From positions 106,271-170,270 of the forward strand of contig NZ_JAUSCJ010000031.1 in NCBI RefSeq assembly GCF_030651185.1: 64,000 nt of DNA. The letters run 5' to 3'. Positions 44,032 to 52,312 of the stretch are shown here, piece after piece (positions within the stretch are counted from its first letter, which is position 1; the number at the start of each line of letters is the position of its first letter). Both the position numbers and the translations under genes were made by a program. The notes under the pieces are model-generated. The model saw only the letters and a program-made list of their open reading frames with translations. It was not told the origin of the DNA and ran no database searches. The stretch comes from Phenylobacterium sp. (GTDB lineage Bacteria; Pseudomonadota; Alphaproteobacteria; Caulobacterales; Caulobacteraceae).

Positions 44032-44611
44032 GAGATCCTTCCTTTTTAAATACTCCCTCGAAATAGTCCCAATTCTTGATCAACCGCTCTTCCGCCACAT
44101 CGTATTTGGCTGTTTCGATATACCGTTCTTTCAATACATCCAGATCGATCTCATTGCGCTTGGCCCTGAATAGCGTCAAACAATCTTCAATATCAACGGT
44201 CGTCCCGCGAAACAGCTTGCTGATCATAAGATCGTAGGCATTAAGCACGCCCAGGTAAATATGGGACAATTCCTTAATGAGCAAATGATTGTTCTTCTCT
44301 AACGGAGATCCCAATAATTCCGTCGTATGGATCCGCCTACCTTTAAAAAGATCAAAGATAAATGCTTCTCCGGGTCTTTGCCACCCAGAACCTGTTACCG
44401 GCCGGTATCCCAACTGTTCCAATATCTTGATCAAATAACTGTACTCTTGCTCTACAGGGACAAGCAAGTCCACGTCCTTGGTGGACGCTTTAATTCCCAA
44501 AAGAGTCAATGCTGTCCCGCCGCAAGCGATCAAATGGACCTTCTTATTCAAGAATCCATTCCACGCGCTAAGGGTTTCCAACAATTCCTGTTGTGTTAAA
44601 CGGTATTCCAT
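44021..44611 (-). CDS. DUF6036/AbiEii-like nucleotidyltransferase
   Basis: I used the ATG at 44611; an upstream GTG at 44632 would add 7 residues inside an operator-like region. The 196-residue protein has a minimal nucleotidyltransferase fold: CGGTALTLLGIKASTKDVDLLVP carries the G-G and paired Asp residues, and LNAYDLMISKLFRG the following conserved helix. Such proteins include the toxin part of AbiE-type and MenT-type modules, which modify tRNA 3' ends. Here it could target tRNA, in an element that itself sits in a tRNA gene. Activity is unproven. Confidence 0.7.
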   Translation of the reverse strand: MEYRLTQQELLETLSAWNGFLNKKVHLIACGGTALTLLGIKASTKDVDLLVPVEQEYSYLIKILEQLGYRPVTGSGWQRPGEAFIFDLFKGRRIHTTELLGSPLEKNNHLLIKELSHIYLGVLNAYDLMISKLFRGTTVDIEDCLTLFRAKRNEIDLDVLKERYIETAKYDVAEERLIKNWDYFEGVFKKEGSHEK

Positions 44612-44760
44612 ATTTTGTACGTTTCTATACACTATGTTGTACGATTATGTACAACTACTTGTACTAAAGCATACAATAATTATTGCCGATTGTCAAGGAC
44701 ATTGCATTTTATATGTTCTATGCTGTAGTACAGTTGTTCTATACTATAGAACATACGTGA
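44612..44760. promoter_or_regulatory. Palindrome-rich operator region of the nucleotidyltransferase pair
   Basis: Within 150 bases there are GTTGTACGATTATGTACAAC at 44636-44655, further TTGTAC half-sites at about 44615 and 44659, a CTGTAGTACAG palindrome at 44723-44733 and a 19-base palindrome TGTTCTATACTATAGAACA at 44735-44753. Such a set is typical of an autoregulated operon. No DNA-binding protein has been assigned to them. Confidence 0.6.
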
Positions 44761-45010
44761 TCTTCAGCACATTTCCAGCACGGCCCGTTTAGAATTTCTG
44801 CTTAAACCGATGTGCTCGGGATTTCCCGAATAAAAAGGCTGATCTTGACATCATCAGACCGATGCGCTCAAACGTGCTAAAAACGTGCTGGGTGAAAGGG
44901 TAAAACGTGCTATTTTGTAGCAAATCGTGATCTTGAAACTTTACTGCAACTTATTGGTAGTAGACCTATTTGCAAGAATTGGAAGGGGTTACGAAAAGCG
45001 GCCCGGGGCG
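44761..45010. other. Right end of the element, no gene
   Basis: This stretch contains the right copy of the 29-base inverted repeat (44948-44976) and otherwise no gene that I can support. Confidence 0.6.
44948..44976. repeat. Right copy of the 29-base inverted repeat (possible integrase arm site)
   Basis: Inverted counterpart of 37468-37496 with three differences, 34 bases from the attR core. Matching sites near the integrase promoter and near the far end are what arm-type sites look like. Confidence 0.7.
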
Positions 45011-45049
45011 TTGCGAACGATGCGCTCTCCCAAACTGAGCTACCGACCC
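45011..45049. repeat. attR core: 5' half of tRNA-Ala
   Basis: Identical to 36254-36292. It is the original chromosomal 5' half of the tRNA gene (bases 1-39), cut off at the anticodon loop by the element. Confidence 0.88.
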
Positions 45050-45063
45050 AGATTCAGGAAGAT

Positions 45064-45092
45064 ATCCTAACAAAACCCGTGGGGATTGACAA
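45064..45092 (-). promoter_or_regulatory. Native promoter of the split tRNA-Ala gene
   Basis: On the minus strand TTGTCA (45092-45087) and TAGGAT (45069-45064) are 17 bases apart and 14 bases ahead of the truncated tRNA at 45049. It lies just past the stop of the last pseudopilin gene. It now drives only a tRNA fragment. Confidence 0.75.
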
Positions 45093-45099
45093 GATTTTG

Positions 45100-45666
45100 T
45101 TATAGGCCCTGGCTCTGTCCCGGCGGACTGGCCCGGGCGCTGACGGTCACTTCGGGGTTGGAAATACTTTTGGGCTGGCTGGGGTCGGCACGATTGACAA
45201 TGGTGACTGAAAAAACATTGGCCGTGGCATCAAAAGCCGGGGTCACACTGACAACCGCGCCCACCAGCGTATCGGACGAAAGGCAGGAACTCGGGCCTGA
45301 AGCGGCCGTCTTGACGCAGCTGCGCAGATTGGACGCGACCACCGTATAACACATCCATTGATCGTCGCTGTAATCCGCCGGCGTCGGCGGATCGTTCGGC
45401 GCATTGGTCGTGATGTTAAAGTCCCGACGGAAACAAAAACCATTGGCCGTTGGAGAGTAACCCTGATCATTCCTGTATCCGGAGATCAAAGACGCATTGT
45501 TGATAATGGCGTTGACAACAGCGCGGGTGTTCAGCGTCAGCAAGGTGCTGGCGTTCTGGTTTTGCGCGTTCTTACGGACAGCCGAATCGGAAGAGATCAC
45601 CCCGATCATGATGATGCCGATGATGATGATGGAAATGAGAAGTTCAGTCAGGGTTATGGCGCGCAT
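45100..45666 (-). CDS. Pseudopilin, minor (PilW/GspJ-like)
   Basis: With the ATG at 45666 the product has 188 residues: a short leader MRA, then ITLTELLISIIIIGIIMIG, a type III/IV pilin N-terminal helix with the conserved glutamate at position 5 of the mature form. The residue before the cut is alanine instead of the usual glycine. The mature part has several cysteines. It is the last gene of the pilin cluster, 7 bases after the GspI-like gene. Confidence 0.75.
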   Translation of the reverse strand: MRAITLTELLISIIIIGIIMIGVISSDSAVRKNAQNQNASTLLTLNTRAVVNAIINNASLISGYRNDQGYSPTANGFCFRRDFNITTNAPNDPPTPADYSDDQWMCYTVVASNLRSCVKTAASGPSSCLSSDTLVGAVVSVTPAFDATANVFSVTIVNRADPSQPKSISNPEVTVSARASPPGQSQGL

Positions 45667-45673
45667 AGCGGTC

Positions 45674-46036
45674 TCACAGATTGTCGGGCCATGTGACATT
45701 CACCGTCACGGCACGGGCGCGGCTCACCGGGTCCTCATCAACGCTATAGGTGCAATTGGCAACACCATTAGGACAGGGGCGCGGGTTGGGGCCTGTCTTC
45801 AACGGGCCGGTATCCCACGTCCCGGCATCCACTTCGTTGCGCATGTCCTCCAGGACCTTCTGGCCCACGTAAGCCGCTGTCAAAGACCTGTCGGTCCGGG
45901 CCGAAGGTTTTTTAATGTTGCTGATGGTGGCTAAAACACCTGTCACGGCAATGACGAAAACAACGGCCGCGATCACGGCCTCTGCGATGGAGAAACCGCC
46001 CCGCCATAGGCGGGGTCGGAGCATGAAGAGTCGCAT
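45674..46036 (-). CDS. Pseudopilin, minor (PilV/GspI-like)
   Basis: The 120-residue product has a leader ending RGG, followed by FSIAEAVIAAVVFVIAVTGV, a prepilin helix with Glu5. The middle part has two cysteines (RPCPNG, NCTYS). It precedes the PilW/GspJ-like gene by 7 bases, the usual order of minor pseudopilins. Confidence 0.8.
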   Translation of the reverse strand: MRLFMLRPRLWRGGFSIAEAVIAAVVFVIAVTGVLATISNIKKPSARTDRSLTAAYVGQKVLEDMRNEVDAGTWDTGPLKTGPNPRPCPNGVANCTYSVDEDPVSRARAVTVNVTWPDNL

Positions 46037-46048
46037 TATAATGTCCTT

Positions 46049-46456
46049 TTAAGGGCAGTAACCGCTGCAGGTGGGCGTGGCAGAGGCCTGGGTGACGGTC
46101 AACGTCATCGTACCTGGGCCCGTTGTACGGGTCGCTGTACAGGAGAACGTGGCCCCGTCCCCCGAGCACGAATAGGTCAAATTGTTGGAAAGGATCCCCA
46201 GCCCCAGATTGGAATTGATGGCACTCACATCCCCGCTGCCCGACGCCGGCCAGTAACTGCCGTTGTTATTGTTATAATAGATCTGCTGGGCCGCATAAAT
46301 GGCGGTCAAATTGACCGTGCCGTCCTTGCGATACGACCTGTCAATGGATTTGGTGTAATTGGGAATGGCAAAGCCGGCCATGATCCCCAGAACGACAACA
46401 ACGACGATCAATTCCGTGAGCGTAAAACCCCGCAGCCGTTGGAAGGTCATTTCCAT
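46049..46456 (-). CDS. Pseudopilin, major/minor type (PilE/GspH-like)
   Basis: From the ATG at 46456 (another ATG at 46450 overlaps the stop of the previous gene as ATGA) the 135-residue protein shows LRG then FTLTELIVVVVVLGIMAGFAIPNY, a standard prepilin signature. The rest resembles a PilE-type pilin domain (VNLTAIYAAQQIYYNNN) with C-terminal cysteines (CSGDGATFSC, TCSGYC). Confidence 0.85.
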   Translation of the reverse strand: MEMTFQRLRGFTLTELIVVVVVLGIMAGFAIPNYTKSIDRSYRKDGTVNLTAIYAAQQIYYNNNNGSYWPASGSGDVSAINSNLGLGILSNNLTYSCSGDGATFSCTATRTTGPGTMTLTVTQASATPTCSGYCP

Positions 46457-46848
46457 GTTTTTATGCTGGCACAGATGGCCCCGGAACAACTGATGGCCCC
46501 GGCATCGCTGATGCTCAACGTATACGCGCCCGTATTGCGCGCAATGGAAGCGACCGCGCTGGCATTGTTGGCAACCGTGGGAACGTCAAAATAAGAAGAA
46601 CTGGGAATGGTGACGTCCAGGGAGGCCAACGTAGTTGCGTAGGCGTCACTATTTTCCAGGGCATATCTTTTTTGCGACAATAATAGGGTGGTCAGCGTCT
46701 GGACCCCCTCGCTGGCGGTGTACCGTTCCGTCTGGCCGATATAACGCGGTAAAGCCACCGCGGCCAAAATCCCCAAAATGGTCACCACGATGATGATCTC
46801 AATGAGGGTGAACCCTTCATTTCTCCAGTTGCTTGAATTTTCCGGCAT
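46447..46848 (-). CDS. Pseudopilin (GspG/PilE-like)
   Basis: From the ATG at 46848 the 133-residue product has NEG, then FTLIEIIIVVTILGILAAVALPRY. The start overlaps the preceding pseudopilin gene by 32 bases. The body has only two cysteines near the end (SCSGAICAS). It is one of six pilin-like genes in tandem. Confidence 0.85.
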   Translation of the reverse strand: MPENSSNWRNEGFTLIEIIIVVTILGILAAVALPRYIGQTERYTASEGVQTLTTLLLSQKRYALENSDAYATTLASLDVTIPSSSYFDVPTVANNASAVASIARNTGAYTLSISDAGAISCSGAICASIKTWK

Positions 46849-47275
46849 AGATCTTGGTGACCGAACCATTGATGTTATAGGTGAACTGGATATAATCCGT
46901 TGCTGACGCAGCGCCATTGACCAGCAAGCTTGCTTTCAGGACCGGTGGATCCTGCACGCCGGTACCGCCGGTCCATACATAAGAGAACCGCAGGTTCCCG
47001 GCCGGGGCTTTGATGCTCATCTCCGGCCTGGGGGCAACGGCATCATCGTTCCAGTTGTTGCACTTTCTCATGTCGTCAGAGATCCCGTAACAATCACTGA
47101 CGGATTTTTTGGCCACGCCTAAAAAGTTGATGGCTTCCATGGCTTTGGCCACATCAATGTTCTTGGTGACCTGCGGCAGGGCGACAGAGGCCAGGATGCC
47201 CAGAATGATGATCACAACGATGATCTCAACAAGGGTAAAGGCGGATCTGCCGGTGCTGTTCCTGGCGCGTATCAT
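46817..47275 (-). CDS. Pseudopilin (GspG-like), paralogue of the next gene
   Basis: From the ATG at 47275 the product begins RNSTGRSA, then FTLVEIIVVIIILGILASVALPQ; the residue before the cut is alanine. The body shares KNIDVAKAMEAINFLG, SVSDCYGI and a later C..W pattern with the next gene, so the two are tandem paralogues. A TTG start nine bases upstream is an alternative. Confidence 0.85.
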   Translation of the reverse strand: MIRARNSTGRSAFTLVEIIVVIIILGILASVALPQVTKNIDVAKAMEAINFLGVAKKSVSDCYGISDDMRKCNNWNDDAVAPRPEMSIKAPAGNLRFSYVWTGGTGVQDPPVLKASLLVNGAASATDYIQFTYNINGSVTKIYAGKFKQLEK

Positions 47276-47284
47276 TCTTTTCAA

Positions 47285-47731
47285 CTATTTATTTAACTGC
47301 GCAAAATGGCCGGTGAATGCCTTGTCTATGGAACCATTCGAGTGATAGGTGAAAACAACGGTATCGGCGGCAACGCTGATCGACGTAGCTGTTAACGTCG
47401 TGCTGGCGTCTGCGTCTACTCCTGTACCTGTAGCGGCAGTCCATACATAAGTAAACCTGAGCGGGTTTGTCACCGTCCCCACAGGAGCCAGGACCCCCAT
47501 GTCCGGATTGGTGGGGTTCCAGTCATCGCACTTGGTCAGATCCTCGGTGATCGTAAAACAGTCACTGACGGATTTCGCGGCAGCGCCCAACATATTGATG
47601 GCTTCCGCGGCCTTGGCCGTCTCCAGATTCTTGGTGATCTGCGGCAAAGCCACCGCGGCCAGAATACCTAAAATGATAATGACGATGATAATTTCGATCA
47701 ACGTAAAACCACCCCTGTGATCGTGTTTCAT
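47285..47731 (-). CDS. gspG: Major pseudopilin (GspG-like)
   Basis: From the ATG at 47731, with an AAGGGGGG ribosome-binding site, the 148-residue product has RGG, then FTLIEIIIVIIILGILAAVALPQ. It shares KNLETAKAAEAINMLG and SVSDCFTI with its downstream neighbour. As first pilin after the assembly genes with the strongest ribosome-binding site, it is the likely major subunit. Confidence 0.88.
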   Translation of the reverse strand: MKHDHRGGFTLIEIIIVIIILGILAAVALPQITKNLETAKAAEAINMLGAAAKSVSDCFTITEDLTKCDDWNPTNPDMGVLAPVGTVTNPLRFTYVWTAATGTGVDADASTTLTATSISVAADTVVFTYHSNGSIDKAFTGHFAQLNK

Positions 47732-47811
47732 AGACCCCCCCTTGTTCTGGTTATATTTCCTTTTAAGTATATCCTTCTGCGCTTGAACCGTCAAACCAAA
47801 TAGGCGAACTC

Positions 47812-49038
47812 TTAGCCCCCTCCGGAAAGATTGAACAACGGCAAAAACATGGCGATGACGATCATTCCGATCAGCGCCCCCATAAAAACAAGCATCACGG
47901 GCTCGACTAAGGTGCCGAAACGCTTCATGAACGCCTCCACGTTGTTCTGGTAGAACGTGGACACGTGTTTGAGCATTTTATCCAGTTCCCCGGTCTCTTC
48001 CCCCACCTTGATCATCTGCACGGCCATGGAGGGAAAAAACCCGCTCTCAGCCATGGGTTCGGCCAGCAACTTGCCCTCGCGCACCGACTCGCGGATCTGG
48101 ACAATGATCATAGCGCATGTTTTATTGGACACCAATTTCTCGCTGATCTCCAAAGCATACAGAATTGGCACGCCGCTGTCCATGAGGATCGCCATTTGCG
48201 AGGCAAAACGCTCAACGATGATGAGTTTATAGATCCCGCCGGCAACCGGCAGGTTGAACATCATGTTCTCAAAGGCCAGCCGGCCGGTATCGGTCTTGAC
48301 GTACTGCCGGACAAAAAAAATGAAAACGGCAATAGAGGCGACGATCCAGAGGAACTGATGTTTGATGAAATTAAAGGTCCCCAAAACCGCCACGGTCAGC
48401 CCCGGCAGCTCGGTCCCCATGTCCTTAAAGATCGCTTCAAATTTCGGCCCGACGAACAAAGCGAAAAAAGCCACCGCGCCCATGGAAATGACGAACAGGA
48501 CCGCCGGATAAACAAGGGCGGAAACAATGGTGGAACGGAACGCCGCCTGCTGTTCCGTGTAAAAAGTCAATTTGTTCAAGACCATGGGCATGGTGCCGGA
48601 GGCCTCACCGACCTCCACCAGACTGACCCAGAACTGGCTAAACACCTTGGGGTGCTTGGCCAAACTGCTGCTCAAAGATTTTCCCTGCTCCACATCATCG
48701 CGCACCTGTTTGAGGGCCACGGAAAACACCTTGCTTGCCACCTGGGCGCTGATGACGTCCAGACTGCGCAAAAGCGTGACCCCGGCTTCCAGCATGGTAG
48801 CCAGCTGGCGCGCAAAGACCAGCATGTCTTCGATCTTGACCTTATTGTGGGTGAACCCTTCGGAGGCGGAGACCTTGGATCTTGTGGCTGCCATTTTCGG
48901 CGAAGCGGGCTTGACGCTTAAAACAAAATACCCGTCGCCCTGAAGTTTTTCCACCAGGGCCTGTTCATGCAGGGCCTCAACAACTGCGGTTTTGGTTTTT
49001 CCGACGGCGTCCTTGGCTGTGTAAGAGAACATCGGCAT
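47812..49038 (-). CDS. gspF: Type II secretion/type IV pilus inner-membrane protein GspF/PilC
   Basis: The 408-residue protein starts MPMFSYTAKDAVGKTKTAVV and carries two GspF domains: the first around LVFARQLATMLEAGVTLLRSL, the second around FASQMAILMDSGVPILYALE, with three hydrophobic segments. It is the platform protein that couples the ATPase to pseudopilus assembly. It starts 4 bases after gspE. Confidence 0.95.
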   Translation of the reverse strand: MPMFSYTAKDAVGKTKTAVVEALHEQALVEKLQGDGYFVLSVKPASPKMAATRSKVSASEGFTHNKVKIEDMLVFARQLATMLEAGVTLLRSLDVISAQVASKVFSVALKQVRDDVEQGKSLSSSLAKHPKVFSQFWVSLVEVGEASGTMPMVLNKLTFYTEQQAAFRSTIVSALVYPAVLFVISMGAVAFFALFVGPKFEAIFKDMGTELPGLTVAVLGTFNFIKHQFLWIVASIAVFIFFVRQYVKTDTGRLAFENMMFNLPVAGGIYKLIIVERFASQMAILMDSGVPILYALEISEKLVSNKTCAMIIVQIRESVREGKLLAEPMAESGFFPSMAVQMIKVGEETGELDKMLKHVSTFYQNNVEAFMKRFGTLVEPVMLVFMGALIGMIVIAMFLPLFNLSGGG

Positions 49039-49042
49039 AGGA

Positions 49043-50773
49043 TTATCCCGCAGTGATCCCCAGGACCTCGTCCAGACTGGTGATGCCCTCTTCCACCTTT
49101 TTCATGCCGGACTCAAAGAGCGTGTCCATCCCGTTCTTGCGCGCCGCGTCCTTGATCTCATTGTATCCGGCCGAACGGGTGATGAGCAAACGGATCTCAT
49201 TATTGATCGCCATGACCTCCGCGATGACAACACGGCCCTTATACCCGGTGTGATTGCATTCCTCACACCCTTTGGAGCGGTAAATAAGATCGCTTTTGAT
49301 CTTATAATCCCCCACCATCTGTCCGGCGCTTTCATAGGGCTCCTTGCATTTGACACACAGCTTCCTGGCCAGCCGCTGGGCTATGATGATCAAAAGCGAC
49401 GGGGTCAAAAGGAAATGCGGCACGCCGATGTCAACCAACCGTGTCACTGCGGAAGGCGCGTCATTGGTATGCAGGGTGCACAACACCAGATGGCCGGTCA
49501 GCGCCGCGCGCGTGCAGATCTGCGCGGTTTCCAGATCGCGCACTTCGCCCACCATGATGATGTCCGGGTCCTGGCGCAAAAACGAGCGCAGGGCCGCGGC
49601 AAAGGTCAGGCCGATGTCGTTGCGCACGTTGACCTGATTGATGCCGTCGATCTTAAATTCCACGGGGTCTTCACAGGTCATGATGTTCTTGGAAGGGTCC
49701 ATGACCCCATTGAGCGCCGCGTACAGAGTGGTGGACTTGCCCGAACCCGTCGGACCGGTGACAAACAAAAGCCCGTAAGAGGCATCGAGCGCCTTGCGGA
49801 TGAGGGTCAATTGTTTGGCGTCAAAACCAAGACTGCTCAGTTCCAGTTTGACCGCGCCCTTGTCCAAAAGACGCATGACCACCTTTTCCCCCCATACCGT
49901 CGGGAGGGTGGAAATGCGCAGGTCCACGGTGCGGTCTTCCAGTTTGGCGGAAATCCCGCCGTCCTGGGGCAGACGTTTTTCCGCGATGTCCATTTTCGCC
50001 AGGATCTTGATGCGCGAAACAATGGGCAAATGCAAATGCGGCGCCGGCGGCGGGATCTGGTACAAAACACCGTCGATACGGTAACGGATCTCAAGCTTGT
50101 CTTTGAAGGGTTCAATGTGGATGTCGCTGGCCTTCTCGTCAATGGCCTGGCGGATCAAAAGATCGACTAATTTGACCACCGGCGCTTCTCCGGCCTTGGC
50201 GATCAGCCGGTCGATGGAAAGTTCGGCATCCGTTGACACCTCCCCTGCCGCCGGCGCACGAATGTCGTCTAAGGACACATAGGTCTTTTCCACGGCCTTA
50301 TCGAGCATGGAACTCTTCTCATCCCCGCCTTTACTGATGACATAGAACTCGTTAATGGCGCGGGTTAAGTCCGTTTTGGTGGCGATCACCAGATTAAGGT
50401 CGCATCCGGTCAGGATCTTGAGATTGTCAATGACGATAAAATCCAACGGATCGAACATCGCGCAGGTCAAAGAATCCATGTTCCTGGTCAACGGCAGGAC
50501 CAAATTCTTCTTGGCAAAATCGTAAGGAATGAGCGTCTGCAGGTCCTGATCGGCTTTTGGTTTTAAAAGCCCAGAGGCATACGAAGCATAAGGGATCATC
50601 AATTGCGTTCCCAGGGTCGTGGCCAGATCCTCTTCCTTGACGGCACCCTGTTTGATCAAAAGATCGCCGATACGCCCCTTGTGCTGTTTCTGGAGGTTGA
50701 TGACCTCCTGAAGTTGATTTTCCGTGATCAACCCCTGTTTGATGAGAAGCTCCCCGATCCGCGGACGTGACAT
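49043..50773 (-). CDS. gspE: Type II secretion/type IV pilus assembly ATPase GspE/PilB
   Basis: The 576-residue ATPase has an N-terminal MshEN-type domain (MSRPRIGELLIKQGLITENQ), a Walker A GPTGSGKSTT, an Asp box, a His box (LVLCTLHTNDAPSAVTRL) and a zinc-binding four-cysteine insert (CVKCKEPYE ... CEECNHTGY). It powers pseudopilus assembly at the inner membrane. It starts one base from the stop of the secretin gene. Confidence 0.96.
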   Translation of the reverse strand: MSRPRIGELLIKQGLITENQLQEVINLQKQHKGRIGDLLIKQGAVKEEDLATTLGTQLMIPYASYASGLLKPKADQDLQTLIPYDFAKKNLVLPLTRNMDSLTCAMFDPLDFIVIDNLKILTGCDLNLVIATKTDLTRAINEFYVISKGGDEKSSMLDKAVEKTYVSLDDIRAPAAGEVSTDAELSIDRLIAKAGEAPVVKLVDLLIRQAIDEKASDIHIEPFKDKLEIRYRIDGVLYQIPPPAPHLHLPIVSRIKILAKMDIAEKRLPQDGGISAKLEDRTVDLRISTLPTVWGEKVVMRLLDKGAVKLELSSLGFDAKQLTLIRKALDASYGLLFVTGPTGSGKSTTLYAALNGVMDPSKNIMTCEDPVEFKIDGINQVNVRNDIGLTFAAALRSFLRQDPDIIMVGEVRDLETAQICTRAALTGHLVLCTLHTNDAPSAVTRLVDIGVPHFLLTPSLLIIIAQRLARKLCVKCKEPYESAGQMVGDYKIKSDLIYRSKGCEECNHTGYKGRVVIAEVMAINNEIRLLITRSAGYNEIKDAARKNGMDTLFESGMKKVEEGITSLDEVLGITAG

Positions 50774-50774
50774 A

Positions 50775-52286
50775 TTATTTTCCCGGCTCCATGGAAGACA
50801 ATTCCTTGTTCATCGTGTCGATACGGTCCAATGAAAACGTTCCCTTCCCGGGAACTTCAGGCGCAAAAAGCAGCTTCTGTTTGTTATTCTCATCAATGAT
50901 ATGCGGCGTCATGAAAATAATGAGTTCCCGCTCGGTGTTGCTCTTGTCCTTATGCCGGAAAGCCATTCCCAAAAACGGAATATCGCCCAGGATCGGCAAT
51001 TTGGTGATCGTATTGGAATCATCCCTGCGTAAAAGGCCGCCGATGATAATGGTTTCGCCGTCGTGCACCTTTAAAATGGACTGGGACCCGCGTTCTTCCG
51101 GGTCCTTAAAGGTCTGGGTGCCGAATGTCGCCCCCGTGCGGGCCTGAATGACCTTCGGATAAACAGCCATAAGGATCTCGCGGGTCAATAAATTCGCCTG
51201 CGGGGTCACGGTCAGGAATACCCCGGTCTGGACGCGCTCGGCCTGCTGTGTCTGTGTGGACGTGCTTTGGCTGGACGCCGTAATGGAAGAAATGCCAACG
51301 GCCTCATTGGTCGATATTTTGATCTCCGCCGTTTCATTGTTCAGGGTCAGCAAACGCGGCCGCGCCAAATTGCGCGTATCCAGCCGCGTGCGCAGAAAAT
51401 TAACGACCGCTGTCATGCCCACGGTGCTGATCGTGCCCGCCGTATAGGCGACGGTGCCGCCCTCGTTAAGGACCTCCCTCTGGTCGAACGGGATGAACGT
51501 GTCCTTGGATGGTCCCTTAAAACTGAAAGGACTATTCCCGAATTTCACTCCCATCAAGTCCGATGTGGTCTTGGAAACGTCGAGCATTTCCACCTCGATC
51601 AGGATCTGGGGCACCGGCACATCCAGTTTGGCAATGGTCTCCTCGATCAGGCCGAACTGACTTTCCACGTCGGTCACGATCAAACTGTTGGTGCGCGCGT
51701 CTTCAACGAGCGTGCCGGACTTGGAAAGCACCGCCTTGACCGCGGCAAAGATCCCGCCGGAGGAACTCGACGCAGAAGCGCCGGAAGAACCAAAAGAAGA
51801 AGGAGCACTGGCAACGATGGCGGACGAACCGCCCAAACTGGAACTGAGGGAATTGTTGGTGATGGAAATGGTATTTTTGATCTTCGAAGACGGGACCGAC
51901 GCGTATTTCAATGGATAAACGCGCGTCACGGTCTCCCCTTTGGACGAAGGTTTGGAGCGCACAATGAATACATCACTGTCCGGGTCCATAGCATAGGTCA
52001 GGTCATTGGCGTCAAGGATCTTGTCCAACGCATCCTTGACCGGGATGTTCTCCATAAAAAGCGTCACTTTGCGCGCGGAGACGTCCTGCGCCGTGATAAA
52101 ATTCATCCCGGACTGCTGGGAAAATATCTTCAGGACATCCATCAGCGCCGCATCCTTGAAATCCATCGAAACCTTCCTGGAACCGGCGTCGGATCGTTCC
52201 AAATTAAAGAACTTTTCTTCAATACCATCGGCCAGGGCCGGATGGGCCAGCGACACCAGCAAAAACGCGCATAAGAAAATATTCAT
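50775..52286 (-). CDS. Secretin (PilQ/GspD-like)
   Basis: From the ATG at 52286 there is a signal peptide (FLCAFLLVSLAHPALA). An STN-type N-domain with RKVSMDFKDAALMDVLKIF follows, then an N1-type domain (VTRVYPLKYASVPSSKI) with a serine-rich loop. The secretin core has the PRLLTLNNETAEIKIST and VGISS regions and the end VPILGDIPFLGMAFR. At about 500 residues it is compact. It forms the outer-membrane channel of the machine. Confidence 0.93.
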   Translation of the reverse strand: MNIFLCAFLLVSLAHPALADGIEEKFFNLERSDAGSRKVSMDFKDAALMDVLKIFSQQSGMNFITAQDVSARKVTLFMENIPVKDALDKILDANDLTYAMDPDSDVFIVRSKPSSKGETVTRVYPLKYASVPSSKIKNTISITNNSLSSSLGGSSAIVASAPSSFGSSGASASSSSGGIFAAVKAVLSKSGTLVEDARTNSLIVTDVESQFGLIEETIAKLDVPVPQILIEVEMLDVSKTTSDLMGVKFGNSPFSFKGPSKDTFIPFDQREVLNEGGTVAYTAGTISTVGMTAVVNFLRTRLDTRNLARPRLLTLNNETAEIKISTNEAVGISSITASSQSTSTQTQQAERVQTGVFLTVTPQANLLTREILMAVYPKVIQARTGATFGTQTFKDPEERGSQSILKVHDGETIIIGGLLRRDDSNTITKLPILGDIPFLGMAFRHKDKSNTERELIIFMTPHIIDENNKQKLLFAPEVPGKGTFSLDRIDTMNKELSSMEPGK

Positions 52287-52312
52287 GATTTTCTCCACGG
52301 GTGACGGCATTA

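Larger units (their letters stand above)
36254..45049. mobile_element. Integrated element of about 8.8 kb in tRNA-Ala
   Basis: Bounded by 39-base direct repeats of the tRNA 5' half, with a tyrosine integrase gene next to the left end. Cargo in order from the left: integrase, small HTH protein, replication-relaxation-like protein, a giant secreted protein, an unknown protein and a nucleotidyltransferase. No structural phage genes, conjugation genes or clear replicase are present, so it may be a satellite-type integrative element mobilised in trans. Its DNA is more A/T-rich than the secretion operon to its right. A 29-31-base inverted repeat near the two ends may serve as integrase arm sites. 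Confidence 0.8.

Noticed and set aside
44612..44760. A CRISPR-like or tandem-repeat array because of repeated TTGTAC and TTCTAT motifs
   Set aside because: The motifs are short, in both orientations and unevenly spaced; they fit operator palindromes.
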